Origin: Phanerochaete sordida
Taxonomy: Eukaryota; Basidiomycota; Agaricomycetes; Polyporales; Phanerochaetaceae
DNA length: 64,000 nt
NCBI GenBank assembly: GCA_019973155.2
Contig: BPQB01000002.1
Coordinates: 744,001-808,000 of the forward strand
Direction: 5' to 3'
The position numbers and the translations under genes were made by a program. This document shows, one piece after another, positions 36,976-48,285 of this stretch; position 1 is the stretch's first letter; every line of letters starts with the position of its first letter. The notes beneath the pieces are model-generated. The model was given only the letters and a program-made list of their open reading frames with translations. It ran no database searches and was not told the origin of the DNA.

Positions 36976-38646
36976 CTATACCGCGCCCTCATCGTACACC
37001 GCACCCGTGCTCGAGAACCCGATATCGTGCGTGCTGCTCCCGTCGTCCGAGCCGCCACACACCGCGAAGTCGTCCAGCTCGAACCACTCGCGCTGCGCCC
37101 CGGGCTCGCTCCCGAGGTCGAGGCTCGCGCCGATGTTCCCGACGGGCACCGTGAACGCCGCGCTCGTGTAGCCCGAGCCCGGCTGCGCATGCTCTTCGTC
37201 GGCGCCGCGCGCGCCGAGCGTGCGCAGGTTGAGCATGAAGCGGCTCGTGAGGATGAGCGGCTGCCGAGATGTCAGTGCGAGGGGTGGGGTGTGCGGGGCG
37301 AGCGTACCATGATCGAGCAGTAGCCGTAGAGGAGCTCGTTGTGCGATTTCTGCAGGCGAGGCCGGTCAGAGCCCGTGCCGGGAGAGGACGGCAGGGCGCA
37401 CCTCGAAGATGATCATTTGGGTGACGTTGAGTATGAGGAGGATTCTAGCGAGGAGCATCTAATGAGTGGCGATGTCAAGGCTATAACTCCTGGACATACA
37501 CGAAATAGGCCGTCCCTGAATTACCCCATCAGTCTGCGGACGCACTGGCGTGGAGGGCTGGGCGACTCACCGTCACGGAGAAGACACGTAGAGACTGTAA
37601 CGGAGAAGTTGCTCCTCCGTGCCACCTTCCACTGCTGCCAGGTCTTGACCCACGTCAGGACGAGCACAAGGAGGTCTTGGAGGATGAGCGAAGCCCGTGT
37701 CACGTATGCGCCTATGCGCGCTCCCGGTTCAGATGCTAAAGATATGAGGGGTGTAGACTGCAGAGACTCACATCTGTAGAGCAAGTATGAGAATTGTAGC
37801 CCGCAGTGTCGACATGTACCGTACTCACATCGTGTATTTGCGCCGAAAGTCGGGTATGAAGGGAGTCCAGACGCCGCAAACAGGGACTTCAGGAAAGTAT
37901 CTAGGATGGTTGACCGACGCAGCCATCTACAGCTCCCCTCCCATTAGGTCAATGGCAAGAGCGCTCTGACACTTCATACCGAGTTCGTGATGATGGGTGC
38001 TGCCCCCAAAATGAACACGATCACGAAGATCAACGCGTTACGTCCCCAGATGGTCGATATTCTGAGGGCGATGAAGACTTGCTGGATGTGAGAACGACGC
38101 AAGGGAACAGCGCTGTTTGACTTACGGTCTACTGCGACCCAGCCGAGGACTGAAGTGATCTGCTGGATTCTTCCTCTCGCAACGCATCTGCAAGCGATAG
38201 TCAATATTGCGCGCAAGAGCGGAAAGCGTTACGTCCCATACCCCTGCAATGGCGGCCAGTCGATGTCAGCGTCGCGAGCTTCGGCCCAACCTAGATGCTC
38301 ACTCACAAGATCGGAGTACCTGAACGGCTGGAAGAAGCTGCACATGGCAAACAGGAGCATGACCCAGCGGATCATCAACAGCAACATGGTAGTCGCGCTT
38401 TTCTTCCTTCTCCAGATCGTCTCGACCTCTTGAGGAAAGGTGATCGCGTACTCGTAGCCGACTACGACTGGCAGGACACTGCGTCAGCACGCACGACGAA
38501 CACGTCTCAGTCTGTGCAAACGGACCTGACAGAGATAGGCCTGTTATTTCGCTGTCGGATGCACATGCGCCGTCAGCTTCAAGATACCGCAACGGTGATT
38601 TCGACACGTACTAGATAGAGAATGTACTTGGAACGAGCGAGGTCAT
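36976..38646 (-). CDS. DUF6533-type integral membrane protein, copy c
   Basis: Exon 1 (ATG at 38646) reads MTSLVPSTFSIY and joins a 26-nt exon 2 (38526-38551) to give EITGLSLSVVVGYEYAITFP, then QEVETIWRRKKSATTMLLL, the family hallmark. The helix IRWVMLLFAMCSFFQPF follows. The exon ending DFRRKYT is followed by a 2-nt microexon (37772-37773), then CAYVTRASLILQDLLVLVLT and RRSNFSVTVSTCLLRDG. The C-terminus has MLNLRTLGARGADEEHAQPG, VGNIGASLDLG and IGFSSTGAVYDEG, very like copy d. The start chosen gives the same exon-2 length and phase as the paralogues; an ATG at 38695 in another frame would not. Middle exons were only partly traced. Function unknown. Confidence 0.72.
37772..37773 (-). other. 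Predicted 2-nt microexon (AT), DUF6533 copy c
   Basis: The upstream exon ends at 37829 with ...FRRKYT+AT. Intron 37774-37828 (55 nt, GTGAGT...CAG) precedes AT; intron 37712-37771 (60 nt, GTGAGT...TAG) follows. AT+A gives Ile and T+GC gives Cys, entering CAYVTRASLILQD. Retaining the second intron also stays open here, so this copy alone does not prove the microexon. Confidence 0.65.
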
Positions 38647-39251
38647 CGTTGCTGAGCCTACGCACGGCGAGGCGGATAAAGCGAGACCAGCACATTGCGC
38701 ACGAGATTATGTATATGATAGGAATTTGCAGTGTCGGGTAGCCTGTAATCTCGTAAAATGAGTACAAGGTCTCTTACGAGGTACCATCAAAGCCTATGTA
38801 AGCCCGCCCGAAGGGTCAAAGACAAGGCTTACCGAGTTCGTTGAGGCTCGTTACCAAGGTAGCCGCGTTTCACCTGCGATTGTGCAGTAAGGCAGAGGTC
38901 TACAAAGGTCATAAAATACTGGCTTGCGCAGGCATGCAGCTTCGGACGCGCCGGATTGGTATTGTCGACGGCGACCCGACATGGGGAGCCCGGTTGTCCT
39001 CTGAACGTCGCGACATGAAGGATGGATGTGACGAATCCATACGTGCCAGGTCTGAAGTCAAGCAAAAGGCTCACGGTTGACGCGACGAATCTTCGGCGGC
39101 GCAGTCGGAACACGCTAAAAGCGTAGTGTTGAAGTACAACGAGGAAGGGGTATCGAGGGTCCGGCCTTGCAAGCCAGACAAAATGGAGACCCCGGATACC
39201 TAAGAGCGTCTCGAGCAAATGAGCACCGCAAGTCAATCCTATCATTGCGCC

Positions 39252-40967
39252 TCACGAACTAGGCCCGGGCTCGTTACCGTACTCGTATACAGCACCTGTA
39301 CTCGAGAATCCGATATCTATGGTACGGGACCTATCTGGATCGGGTGCAAAATCCTCCAACTCGTACCATTCCCGCGGAACGTCGCGCTCCAGCTCGTCGC
39401 CGAGGTCGAGGTACTGGCCGATATTCCCAAGGGTATAGCTGGCGTTGGGATTAAATACCACTGTTGAGTAGTTGGTCCAAGGCTGTGCTTCTGTGTCCCA
39501 GTCGGCACGGTTCCCAAGTTGACGCAGGTTCATCATGAAGCGGCTCGCGAGAATGAGAGGCTGCGAAGAGTCATCACGTATTCAGAACTGTCTGTCACCA
39601 GAAATCGCGCGACCTACGACGTACAATTGCCTGCAGAAATTGGGTCAAGAGCGCATGCTGCGACTTCAGGGACCCGTGAGTCTAGAGCTACGGTAGAGTC
39701 ATTTCGGAGGCGCACGCACATTGAATACGGCTATCTGAGCGACATTGAGAGCGAAAAGGACGCTAGAGGGTCGAGGGTGAGCCCATGTACAGCATGCGCT
39801 TAATGCCTCTTACAAGAAGTATCCGGTTCCTGTATCAAGCCTGTAATGAGTAAAGTAAAGGAGAGGCTCCGAGACGAAGTACTTCACCGTCTCTGAGTAG
39901 ATATGTCGATAATGAGATAGAAAAGTCAGTTCTCCGCGCAATTTTCCATTGTTGTAGCGTCTTCACCCATGTGAGAACCAGCACGATGGCATCTTGTAGT
40001 ATGAGTGTACTTCTCGTGACATAGGTACCTGTCACACACAGACGGATAAGATCATTACAATTTCATCACAGCCAATGCGAGATGCATACATACTTCTAGC
40101 TCAGTGTGTAAGCGGACATAAAATGTGTACGCTGACCTGGAGGTAAACTCACATTTTCCAGCTACGCTCAAAGTTTGACGGTGGTATAGCGATCCTGAGC
40201 TTGTAAAAGCATCCGGGAAGGTGGGGCGAATATGCAGGGAGTGATATCGAGGCTGATATCTGGTATCTAGGTTCACACTGGCGTACCGCAGACTAGAACA
40301 GCTGCTTACCGTATTTGTGATGACAGGCGCAAGACCCAGAACGAATATTGCAGCAAATAAGAGCCGGTTATGTCCCCAGATCGCGGACAGGCGAAAGGCG
40401 ATGAAAACTAGGTAGCTTTCAGCACATGCGAGGGACCATATTTAGGTGACTCACAATCAATTTCAGCCCAACAGATGATTCTGACGATGGTCAGAATCCA
40501 TATTCTGATATTGCACCTAGGAGACTGGTCACTAAGGCCGCAGAAACGTCGCGGTGGGCAACATACCCCTAAGCGAGCACAATATCAGCATCGCTTCCTA
40601 CATATCCGTGAAGCAAGAACTTACGACGAGCGACTTCTGAATAGGCTGCAAGAAGCTGCACACGCCCAAGAGAACCATGGTCCACCGAATGAGCAGAAGC
40701 AGGAGCGACGTAGCATTCCACTTCCTTCTCCAGACAGTCTCAAACTCTTGTGGGAGGGTGAGAGCGTACTCGTAGAGTAATAGCACTGGTAAAAGTCAAA
40801 GGTCAGAGAAGGCCTCGGCGCATCGAAGGTAGCCAGGTAATCAGACAGCGCGCACCTCCGGTAGCGATGGAGCAAACTCCGCTAGCAACCGAGCCCTGTC
40901 AGTATGATACCAGCGGGCTAGGAAGGTATGCACTTTATATATACCCCCTCGTAGAGCGAGATGTCAT
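39252..40967 (-). CDS. DUF6533-type integral membrane protein, copy d
   Basis: A short exon 1 (MTSRSTRG, ATG at 40967) and a 26-nt exon 2 (40856-40881) lead to VLLLYEYALTLPQEFETVWR and RKWNATSLLLLLIRWTMVLL. An ATG at 40986 in another frame would need a 40-nt exon 2, so 40967 is preferred. The exon ending NFERSWK is followed by the 2-nt microexon at 40094-40095, then STYVTRSTLILQDAIVLVLT and ARRTDFSISLSTYLLRDG. The C-terminus reads MMNLRQLGNRADWDTEAQPW, LGNIGQYLDLGDELE, then IGFSSTGAVYEYGNE, closely matching copy c. Copies c and d therefore look like a recent pair. Some middle exons were not traced in full. Confidence 0.72.
40094..40095 (-). other. Predicted 2-nt microexon (AA), DUF6533 copy d
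   Basis: The upstream exon ends at 40153 with AT. Intron 40096-40152 (57 nt, GTGAGT...TAG) precedes AA; intron 40029-40093 (65 nt, GTATGT...CAG) follows. AT+A gives Ile, A+GT gives Ser, entering STYVTRSTLILQD. The only longer exon that keeps frame would require a 16-nt intron. Confidence 0.75.
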
Positions 40968-41648
40968 GCACAACAGTGCTAGGCATGCGAGTCGAGGGCT
41001 ATGGAGCTACTAGACATAGGGCCAGAGATGGACTCGGTCTCTCCGGAACTCTCATATATGCAAGTATTAATCCGGCTAACCAGCCAAAACATGCTGCAGA
41101 AGAACAACGGCCGCAGTATAGCACATGGGGATCGGAGAAGGATGCTTGCCTAGAACAACAGCTACCCGTTTTGTCGTGGAGGTAGCGGCTGCAATGATCA
41201 AGATAGTGAGCGTGACGAGTCGTGCGGCGGCGTGAACTCTGGACACGCGCAGTGCTTCGGGCATCTTCAATGAACCTTAGCAGTCGCCAAACAGCGTGAT
41301 AGTCAACGAAGTGGGGCCGCCTCGAGACCGGGGCCGCTCCACACAACTCTATCACGGTGGTCATATGGGCTATGCGGAGGCGAGACGACATACGCACTGA
41401 CAACAACTGCCCAGTTGAGCAACATGTGTGAGAAATAAACAAAGAAATTACGCACGTGCATCCACTAGCGTCGGGCGAGAGCCGGTATATCAGCCACGGA
41501 TGGCAGACCGCCACGGAGACGACAGAAGCCCGCGGACTCCGTACCACGATGCAGTCAGGGTGGTGCTCAGCAAGCCCAGTTTTCATAGCTTACGACCGCT
41601 CTACATTTACGAGAAAGAATGAGATTGCGCACCAGTCTGCCCCGGCCC
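40968..41648. other. Intergenic region between DUF6533 copies d and e
   Basis: About 0.7 kb holding the promoter of copy d and the 3' flank of copy e. Open frames here (for example minus 40999-41586) show no domain. Confidence 0.35.
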
Positions 41649-43266
41649 TCATTCCTCATCGACTCGATCCTCAGCGACCGGACGGCCGACAGACGTAGTG
41701 TTCAACAGATTGAGCGACCGCTGGACCTCTCGCGCCGATCGATGAAAATACGTCTGTCGCTGTCCCGCGCCGGGATCGCTCAGGTCGCTAGGCCCTTGGA
41801 GCATCGCCCGTAGTTCCATGATCAGGCGGCTGGTCAGGATTAGCGGCTGGCGCGAAACATCAATGCCCGCCAGTCGCCAGATATAGGCGCAGTGCATTAC
41901 GCACCATAGCAGCAAGCAGCGGCGCCATCACCATCTCCATTATGCCGTCAGGCTGTCGAAAGTGTGTCAGAATGAGACCGTCTTCGCAGTTCGCAGGACT
42001 CACTTTGACGATGCACATTTGTGCGATGAGGAGAGACATCAGGATCCTGGTTCATACGGCGGTAAGGCGGGTACGGTCGCTAATAAACGGTGTATCGCAC
42101 GTACAGGAAGTGGATAGTGCCTGAGAAAACGGCGTCAGCGGACGCGACGAGAAAGGGTTTAACGGAGAGCGCACCGCCGCGAAGTATCGATGCACTCATA
42201 GAAACTGTCATTTTGAGCTTTCGCGCTTCCCACCATTGCCCGAAAGTCTTCGCTAGCGTCAGACCAATGACAAGAATGTCTTGAGCAAGCAGCACGGCAC
42301 AGGTAGTCTGAGCGGCTTGAAGATTGCTGAAGGTCAGTCCGTAGAACATGTCTGGAAGAGGGTCTGACATACAGCTGCAGGCAAGACATCAGCTAGCCGT
42401 TACCGCGGGGGATGGGTGAGTCTTACATCATGTAGCTGCGAATTGATTGAGGTGTCGTCGACACGGGGTGCCCGTAGCATCGGAATTGGAGCGAGTAGGC
42501 GTTGCGGTAATCCGCTCCTTCGAGCTGAAACGTGGTCAAAAATTTCGATTCTTGTCAGGACCGATTGTCACCGTGAGAAGGTAGCGTACGATGTCAGTCA
42601 AGACGGGGGTCATCCCCAAGATGAAGCTTATGGCGAAAAGGGTTTTGTTGCCGCCCCATATGGCCGAAGTCTTGAGAGCCGTGTACACTGCGCGGTTGTC
42701 ATATAAACGCATGAACCATACCGGGAAATTTATGAAACTGCACCGTTGAGCAAGATGTAGCCAATCGACTCGACCACGCCGCATATCCACCATGCTGCGG
42801 TACAGCTTGCACACGGCCTGTCAGTCCACTGTCAGAGCTTCAGGGATCAAATCTGACCTCTGGGAAATTGGTTAGTCCGAAGCACGGTAGAGGTTAGCAA
42901 TGTGCTTACCTCAGGCGTTGGTCGGATGGCAAGCAAGAGATATCCGACTGCTCCAAAGAGCAGCGTCCAACGAATAACGAGGAGCACTAACGAAAGAGCC
43001 GTTGGTTTTCGCTTCCAAACGGTCTCTACTTCCATTGGGAAGGTAACGATGTACTCGTATACGGACAAAGCTTCCGGGAGATAGCGTATAAGTCATAATA
43101 ATCAAGATGAACTGGCTCACTACTACTCACCCGCGACGGAAAACATCATTCGCGTGCTGGGAAGGGGAGAGCCGACAAGGTCAGCCGACGAGCCTGGCCT
43201 AGAAGTACTGGAGGTATACTTTAGCTCTTCGTGCTGTAGTGCCGAGATCCAGTCAAAATTTGCCAT
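41649..43266 (-). CDS. DUF6533-type integral membrane protein, copy e
   Basis: Exon 1 (ATG at 43266) codes MANFDWISALQHEELK. A 26-nt exon 2 (43131-43156) supplies NTRMMFSVA, then LSVYEYIVTFPMEVETVWKR and LVLLVIRWTLLFGAVGYLLL. Further exons give CASCTAAWWICGVVESIGYI, YTALKTSAIWGGNKTLFAIS and FILGMTPVLTDIVRYLLTV. A 2-nt microexon (42373-42374) links SIRSYM+Ile to SAQTTCAVLLAQDILVIGLT. The C-terminal exon has LILTSRLIMELRAML where the others have FMMNLRQ, and its end is different and Arg-rich. Copy e is the most diverged of the right-hand three. It is divergent from BUB3, with 418 bp between start codons. Confidence 0.75.
42373..42374 (-). other. Predicted 2-nt microexon (CT), DUF6533 copy e
   Basis: The upstream exon ends at 42427 with AT. 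Intron 42375-42426 (52 nt, GTAAGA...CAG) precedes CT; intron 42316-42372 (57 nt, GTATGT...AAG, branch ACTGACC) follows. AT+C gives Ile and T+CC gives Ser, entering SAQTTCAVLLAQD. The second acceptor is AAG, weaker than CAG, and reading through also stays open, so this copy is supporting rather than decisive. Confidence 0.6.
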
Positions 43267-43684
43267 GGTATCAACGTATTCCAGATACGGTGGGCCAGGA
43301 GGAGCTGTTGAGCATGGGACAGCTCGTCCGTCTTTTAACTTGGCCTCGCGAGCATTTGAAGATGAGCTGGAAAGAAATTAGCGGCCATTTAGTGTTTAAT
43401 TTCCGTATCGCATCCCAGTTTCATGTGAATTGTTGTAAATTGCAGCGTGGTCGTGTCTGCATAGCCCGCCTGCGGATAATTTTTGTGTTGGCGGAGCGCA
43501 CGCAAGCGGGACCGCCACGCAGACTCGAAAGCGACTTTCATCCCGTTCAGGAAAGCGGCGGGATATGGCCAAATACGGCCAAACAGACAAGCGCGCTGGG
43601 CGCCCCCGACGACCAATTGGCGCACTTGTTCTCCGACAGCTTTCATCCCTCCTTCGACATCCTTGCCGACGCCTAACCTCAGCC
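43267..43684. promoter_or_regulatory. Divergent promoter region of DUF6533 copy e and BUB3
   Basis: 418 bp between two divergent start codons. No TATA box is obvious on the BUB3 side. Confidence 0.4.
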
Positions 43685-45275
43685 ATGGCTGGTGAGACTC
43701 CCCGCTGGAGCCCACATGACTTATCTAACGAACAAATTGTAGAACAAATCGAGCTGAGCTCTCCCCCATTCGACGGAATCTCCCAAGTTCGCTTCTCGGC
43801 TACAAGCCCGTCGCATCTCCTCGTCGCGTCCTGGGATACTGTAAGTCCACTTTTTCATGCGGGCAGGCGCGAGACACCAGGATCAGGTCGCAACTTCCAT
43901 CGAACTCCCTTCTGCGCAGGGCTGTATGGCCATGCTTCTGCTCCGTGGTCCTGTGCTGGTTCTAACCCGTTTGGCGGTAGTGCTTCCCTCCATGACGGCT
44001 TTGAGGGTCTGCTGGCTTTCCTAGCTCCATCACCATCGACCGTTTCAGTGTCAATGTGCGTACCAGACCACGTCGTGATCAACGCGCCTGTCCGCAGTCC
44101 GCATCTCCGTGCTCTGTGCTGACACCATCTTCCAGACAGTTCGGCTCTACGATGTCGACGCGAACGAGCAGAAGGTCAAGTTTGACCATCGGGCCGCTAT
44201 CCTCGCATGTGCTTTCGCGGATACCGAGCGTGCATTTAGTGGAGGGTTGGACGCTTCTGTCCGAGAGTGCGTACGACTTCTCTTCGCACCTGTCCTGGAC
44301 GCTGATTGTGCTACAGGCTGGAGTTCAACACCGAGAAAATCAACAATCTGGGCCAACACTCAGACGCTATCTCGAGCATGAACTGGTCAAAAGACCTGAG
44401 TACGTTGTCTGTTCGTCAGCACTGCATATAAACTCACTTGCCCCTTAGACTCACTCATTACGGGCTCCTGGGATCGGACTATTCGTTTCTGGGATCCTCG
44501 GGCAGCAACTGCTCAGCAATCCTCCACGTCGTTACCAGAACGTGTCTATCACATGGACCTCGTCAATAACACGCTCGTCGTCGCGATGGCCAGTCGCATT
44601 TTCCACATCTACGATATCAGGAACATGAGCGCGCCGTCCCAGTCGCGGGAAAGCAGCTTGAAATACATGACACGTGCTCTAGCGTGTATGGCAGATGGAC
44701 AAGGTGGGTCGGTATCTGGCTTGTTCTCGCAGCTATTGTTGACGTCTGAGCCAGGTTACGCCACGGCCTCCGTGGAAGGGCGTATCGCTGTCGAATACTT
44801 TGACCCCAGCCCCGAAGTGCAGGAGAAGAAGTACGCGTTCAAGTGCCACCGCCAGACCATCGAAGACGTTGATCACGTCTGGCCTGTCAACTCGCTCGCA
44901 TTCCACCCTGTGTGAGCAAATCCGTTCATTCGCGCATACACTCAGCGCTGATGCTGTCGCAGGTACAACACCTTTGCTTCTGCTGGCTCTGACGGCACGG
45001 TATCCATCTGGGACCACAAGCTCAAGAAGCGTTTGCGCCAATACCCCAAGTACCACTCCGCGGTGCCATCCATTGCCTTCAACTGCGATGGCACGAAGCT
45101 CGCTGTTGGCGTCAGCTACACATGGGACGAGACTGAAGAGGGTGCCAAGACTGCCGGGACGCCGAGTGTCTTTATTCGTCATGTAGGCGACGAGGTCAAG
45201 GTGCGTGCATCCGCAGGTCGCCATGCCGCGCCCGAGCTAACTTCGTTCCAGCCCAAGGGCTGGACGGGCAACTGA
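43685..45275 (+). CDS. BUB3: Mitotic checkpoint WD40 protein Bub3
   Basis: About 350 residues forming a seven-blade WD40 propeller. Bub3 binds phosphorylated MELT motifs of the kinetochore scaffold and recruits Bub1/BubR1 in the spindle checkpoint. Visible repeats include ISQVRFSATSPSHLLVASWD then TVRLYDVDANEQKVKFDH, LITGSWDRTIRFWDPRA, the Bub3-specific RIFHIYDIRNM, GYATASVEGRIAVEYFDPSP, then DVDHVWPVNSLAFHP, TFASAGSDGTVSIWDHK and SVFIRHVGDEVK. The EGRIAVEY and YAFKCHR words separate Bub3 from Rae1. Exon 1 is 43685-43840, followed by a long 295-nt intron (43841-44135); at least six introns in all. It ends PKGWTGN with TGA at 45273-45275. Confidence 0.92.
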
Positions 45276-45950
45276 TCGTGATACTGTATTGTACTTGTCG
45301 AACGTAGTGCGTAAGAGGATGCCAGGATGTTTCCATCTTTGATGTGCGTATGCATGCCCCTTGCGAGCTCCCTCGAGCCCCACCCGCCCAGGACCAACCA
45401 GGACCTTCGGTAGCGCAGCACGCCATTCGAAGCCCCGCCCCGCCACTCGGATGGCGGTTGACCCGTCCATGTCGTCGGCCCAGACTACGCGCTGATTGGC
45501 CGAGGAATGTAGGCTACGGTAGGTCCGCCGCCACAAAGAAGGTCGACTTTGAAAATCGCACGATGTCGCCATTCCGCGGTGCCTGAGAATGGGGACGACG
45601 GCGCACGTCGCGAGGCCTCCAAGAGGACTGGGCTGGATGCTCAGGCTACGTGAGCACCTCTTATGGTCATGTTGCCCTGGGAGCTCGTTAAAATTTGCAG
45701 CGACGCCGCCTCTTTGATTTAAGCGCTAGAGGCGCGGTGGACGATTGCGCAATCCCATTGCGAGTGCCCGCCTCCGGAGCGCAAAGTTCTGCCTCGCGCC
45801 ATGTTCCGTTAAGTGCGCGATCGAGAAGAGGCGGAAAATCCTGCAGAACCTTTTCCCGGACCGTCCGATTATATGTGCGCTCCTGGGCCGCGGACACCTC
45901 TTGGCCTCCTCCCCTTCCATTTCCCCCACCTATTCGCTTGCGACCTCACC
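45276..45950. promoter_or_regulatory. Intergenic region before the first Mup1-like permease
   Basis: 675 bp with no recognised gene; pyrimidine-rich just before the ATG at 45951 (CTCCTCCCCTTCCATTTCCC). Confidence 0.4.
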
Positions 45951-48285
45951 ATGTCGTTCGTAGCAAAAGTCTTTGGCAACTTCAGGAGCAGCGAGAATCC
46001 ACCCGCGGCGCCGGCGGGCGCGCCCCCGCCCGCGTACGACGCGCCCGAGGCCGAGAAGAAGACCGGGCTCTCGCGCCCGGCCTCCACCGTCGAGTCGGGC
46101 AAGTTCGAGGGCTTCGAGGGCGGCACCTCGGTCGAGAAGAACGACGTCGAGGTCGGCGAGCTCTCTCTGGACGAAGGTACGACGCGTCGCTCGCGTGACC
46201 CTGGAGGCATTTTTTCTGATGCGCTTTTTGCCCGCGCTTAGACGCCGCCGGAGGCATGGGTCGTCACCTCGGGGTCTTCAGCTGCACGCTGCTCATGTAC
46301 GTCCGCTGCCTACCGCATTGCCCGTCTTCCGTATGCTGACTGCGTCGGCAGCGTCGGTCGTGTCATCGGCACGGGTGTCTTCTCGACGCCGTCGTCCATC
46401 CTGGGCTCCGTCGGGTCCGTGGGCGCCTCGCTCTGCCTCTGGGTCCTCGGCTTCATCATCTCGTTCTTCGGCCTCTTCATCTGGCTTGAGCTCGGTACCA
46501 TGTTCCCGCGCAGCGGCGGCGAGAAGGTCTACCTCGAGGCCGCGTTCCCCCGCCCGAAGCACCTCACTACCGTGATGTTCGCCGCACAGGTCATCCTGCT
46601 CGGCTTCAGCGCCTCGAACAGTATCGTGCGTGCCTTCAGTCCAGTTTTCTTCTCGACGTCATGCTAACATCGCTGCCTGTGCTGCTATCTCGCCCCTGCC
46701 AGGTCTTTGCCGAGAAGTGAGTACTTGAATTACTCCTTGCGAACTAGTTACTGAATCTTGTAGCATTCTCGTTGCTGCAGGACATGATGCCGGACGCTGG
46801 ACATCTCGTGGAATCGGTCTTGGAGGTAGGTCTCCACTTTCCCATTTTTATTCAGTATCTCAACGGTGCTATGCGCCCTGCATGTAGTCATCGCCTTCGC
46901 CGCCTTCAGCCACGGCATCATCCCCCGCTTCGGTGTAGTGGTCATGAACGTAAGTCGCATGGTTGAATGCTTCAAGCGACCGGCCTTTGACATCCTCCGT
47001 AGGGCCTCAGTGTCTTCAAGATGGCCATCTTGATCTTCGTCGCAGTCAGTGGCTGGGCCGTTCTCGCCGGACACACCAAGATTGTGGACCCTCACATCAA
47101 CTTCCGCAACGCCTTCGAGGGTAGCTCTCACAGCAGCAACGATGTTCGTCATCCGCTGTTATGCTGCTTCTCTCAAGACTGACACCGTCCGCAGTATGCT
47201 ACCGCCCTCTTTAAGATCCTCTTTGCCTACATGGGCTGGACGAACCTCAACTACGTCTTGAACAACGTCAAGGACCCGATCCGCACGCTCAAGATCGCGG
47301 GGCCGCTCGGCCTCGGCATCTGCGCGCTGCTCTACCTCTTCGCGAACATCGCGTACTTTGCCGCCGCGAGCAAGGAGGAGATCCTGAACAGCGGCGTCAC
47401 CGTCGCGTCGCTCTTCTTCGGCAAGGTCTTCGGCGAGCAGGCGCAGAAGGCGCTCACCGTGTTCGTCGCGCTTAGCGCGCTCGGGAACGTGCTCTCCGTC
47501 ACGTTCGCGTCGTGCCGTATCAACCAGGAGCTCGCGAAGGAGGGCCTCGCGCTGCCATTCGGCAACCGCTGGTGGGCGTCCAACTGGCCAACGAAGAAGA
47601 CGCCCTTCCCCGGCCTCATTCTGCATCTGATCCCTTCGGTACGTGTGGTCCCTTTGTGTGCTGGTATCGCGTCTGACGGCTCGACCTACAGGCCGTCATT
47701 ATGATTGCTCCCCCGCCCAACGTTGCCTACCCCTTCATTCTCGATCTCGAGGGATACCCGGTCCAAATCATCAATACCATGGTCGTCTTCGTGAGTACCC
47801 ATCGTATCGCCAGTGAAGCGTGCCCTTGCTGACTATTCTCTCAGGCGCTGTTCTACCTGCGCTGGAAGAAGCCCCACCTCACTCGGCCCTTCAAGGTCTT
47901 CCTGCCGTTCGCATTCATCTTCCTGGCTGCTTGCATCTTCCGTACGCTGCGCCTTTCCTCCTTTCCTGCCTAGCGTTTGCTAACTGCAGCCTACAGTGCT
48001 CGTCGCGCCTTTCATCCGCCCCTCTAACGGTGTCGGCGATACCCCTCCCATCCCTTACTACATGTACGCCGTGGCGGGCTGGGCCTTGATGGCCTTTGCC
48101 GTGTTCTACTGGGCCATGTGGAAGAAGATCCTCCCCTGGGTCTTCAGGTACAAGCTCGTCCCGGTCAAGGAAACTCTGTCAGACGGAACTGTGCTCACTG
48201 TGGTATGTCTACCATGTGCTCGTTCGTGTGGGACCCTTGCTGATTTCCTCTTCCTTTGCAGTACGAACACAAGAAACTGGACTAA
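45951..48285 (+). CDS. Mup1-like LAT-family amino-acid permease, copy 1
   Basis: About 590 residues with a polar cytosolic N-terminus and about twelve membrane segments. It belongs to the LAT branch of the APC superfamily, like fungal high-affinity methionine permeases. Motifs: GGMGRHLGVFSCTLL, VGRVIGTGVFSTPSSILGSV (first helix with the substrate-binding break), LELGTMFPRSGGEKVYLEAA, GWTNLNYVLNNVKDPIRTLK and SALGNVLSVTFASCRINQEL. About a dozen short introns; one exon, 46703-46716, is only 14 nt (VFAEN start) and is conserved in copy 2. The last exon is YEHKKLD with TAA at 48283-48285. The substrate (methionine or other amino acids) is inferred from family only. Confidence 0.9.

Noticed and set aside
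37712..37740. CATCTGAACCGGGAGC near 37720 looked like a tRNA T-arm complement.
   Set aside because: No D-arm, anticodon arm or acceptor pairing around it; it lies in an intron of DUF6533 copy c.
38579..38767. Start of DUF6533 copy c at 38695 or 38767, giving a longer hydrophobic first exon.
   Set aside because: That frame cannot join the 26-nt exon 2 in the right phase; the ATG at 38646 in another frame can.
40096..40152. A longer exon in DUF6533 copy d using an acceptor 16 nt after the donor (GTGAGTTTACCTCCAG).
   Set aside because: A 16-nt intron is too short to splice; the 2-nt microexon model uses 57- and 65-nt introns and matches four paralogues.
40933..40943. TATATATAAAG on the minus strand, first read as the TATA box of DUF6533 copy d.
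   Set aside because: It lies downstream of the ATG and begins exactly at the donor of intron 1 (GTATAT); using it as the intron start gives the 26-nt exon 2 shared by all paralogues.
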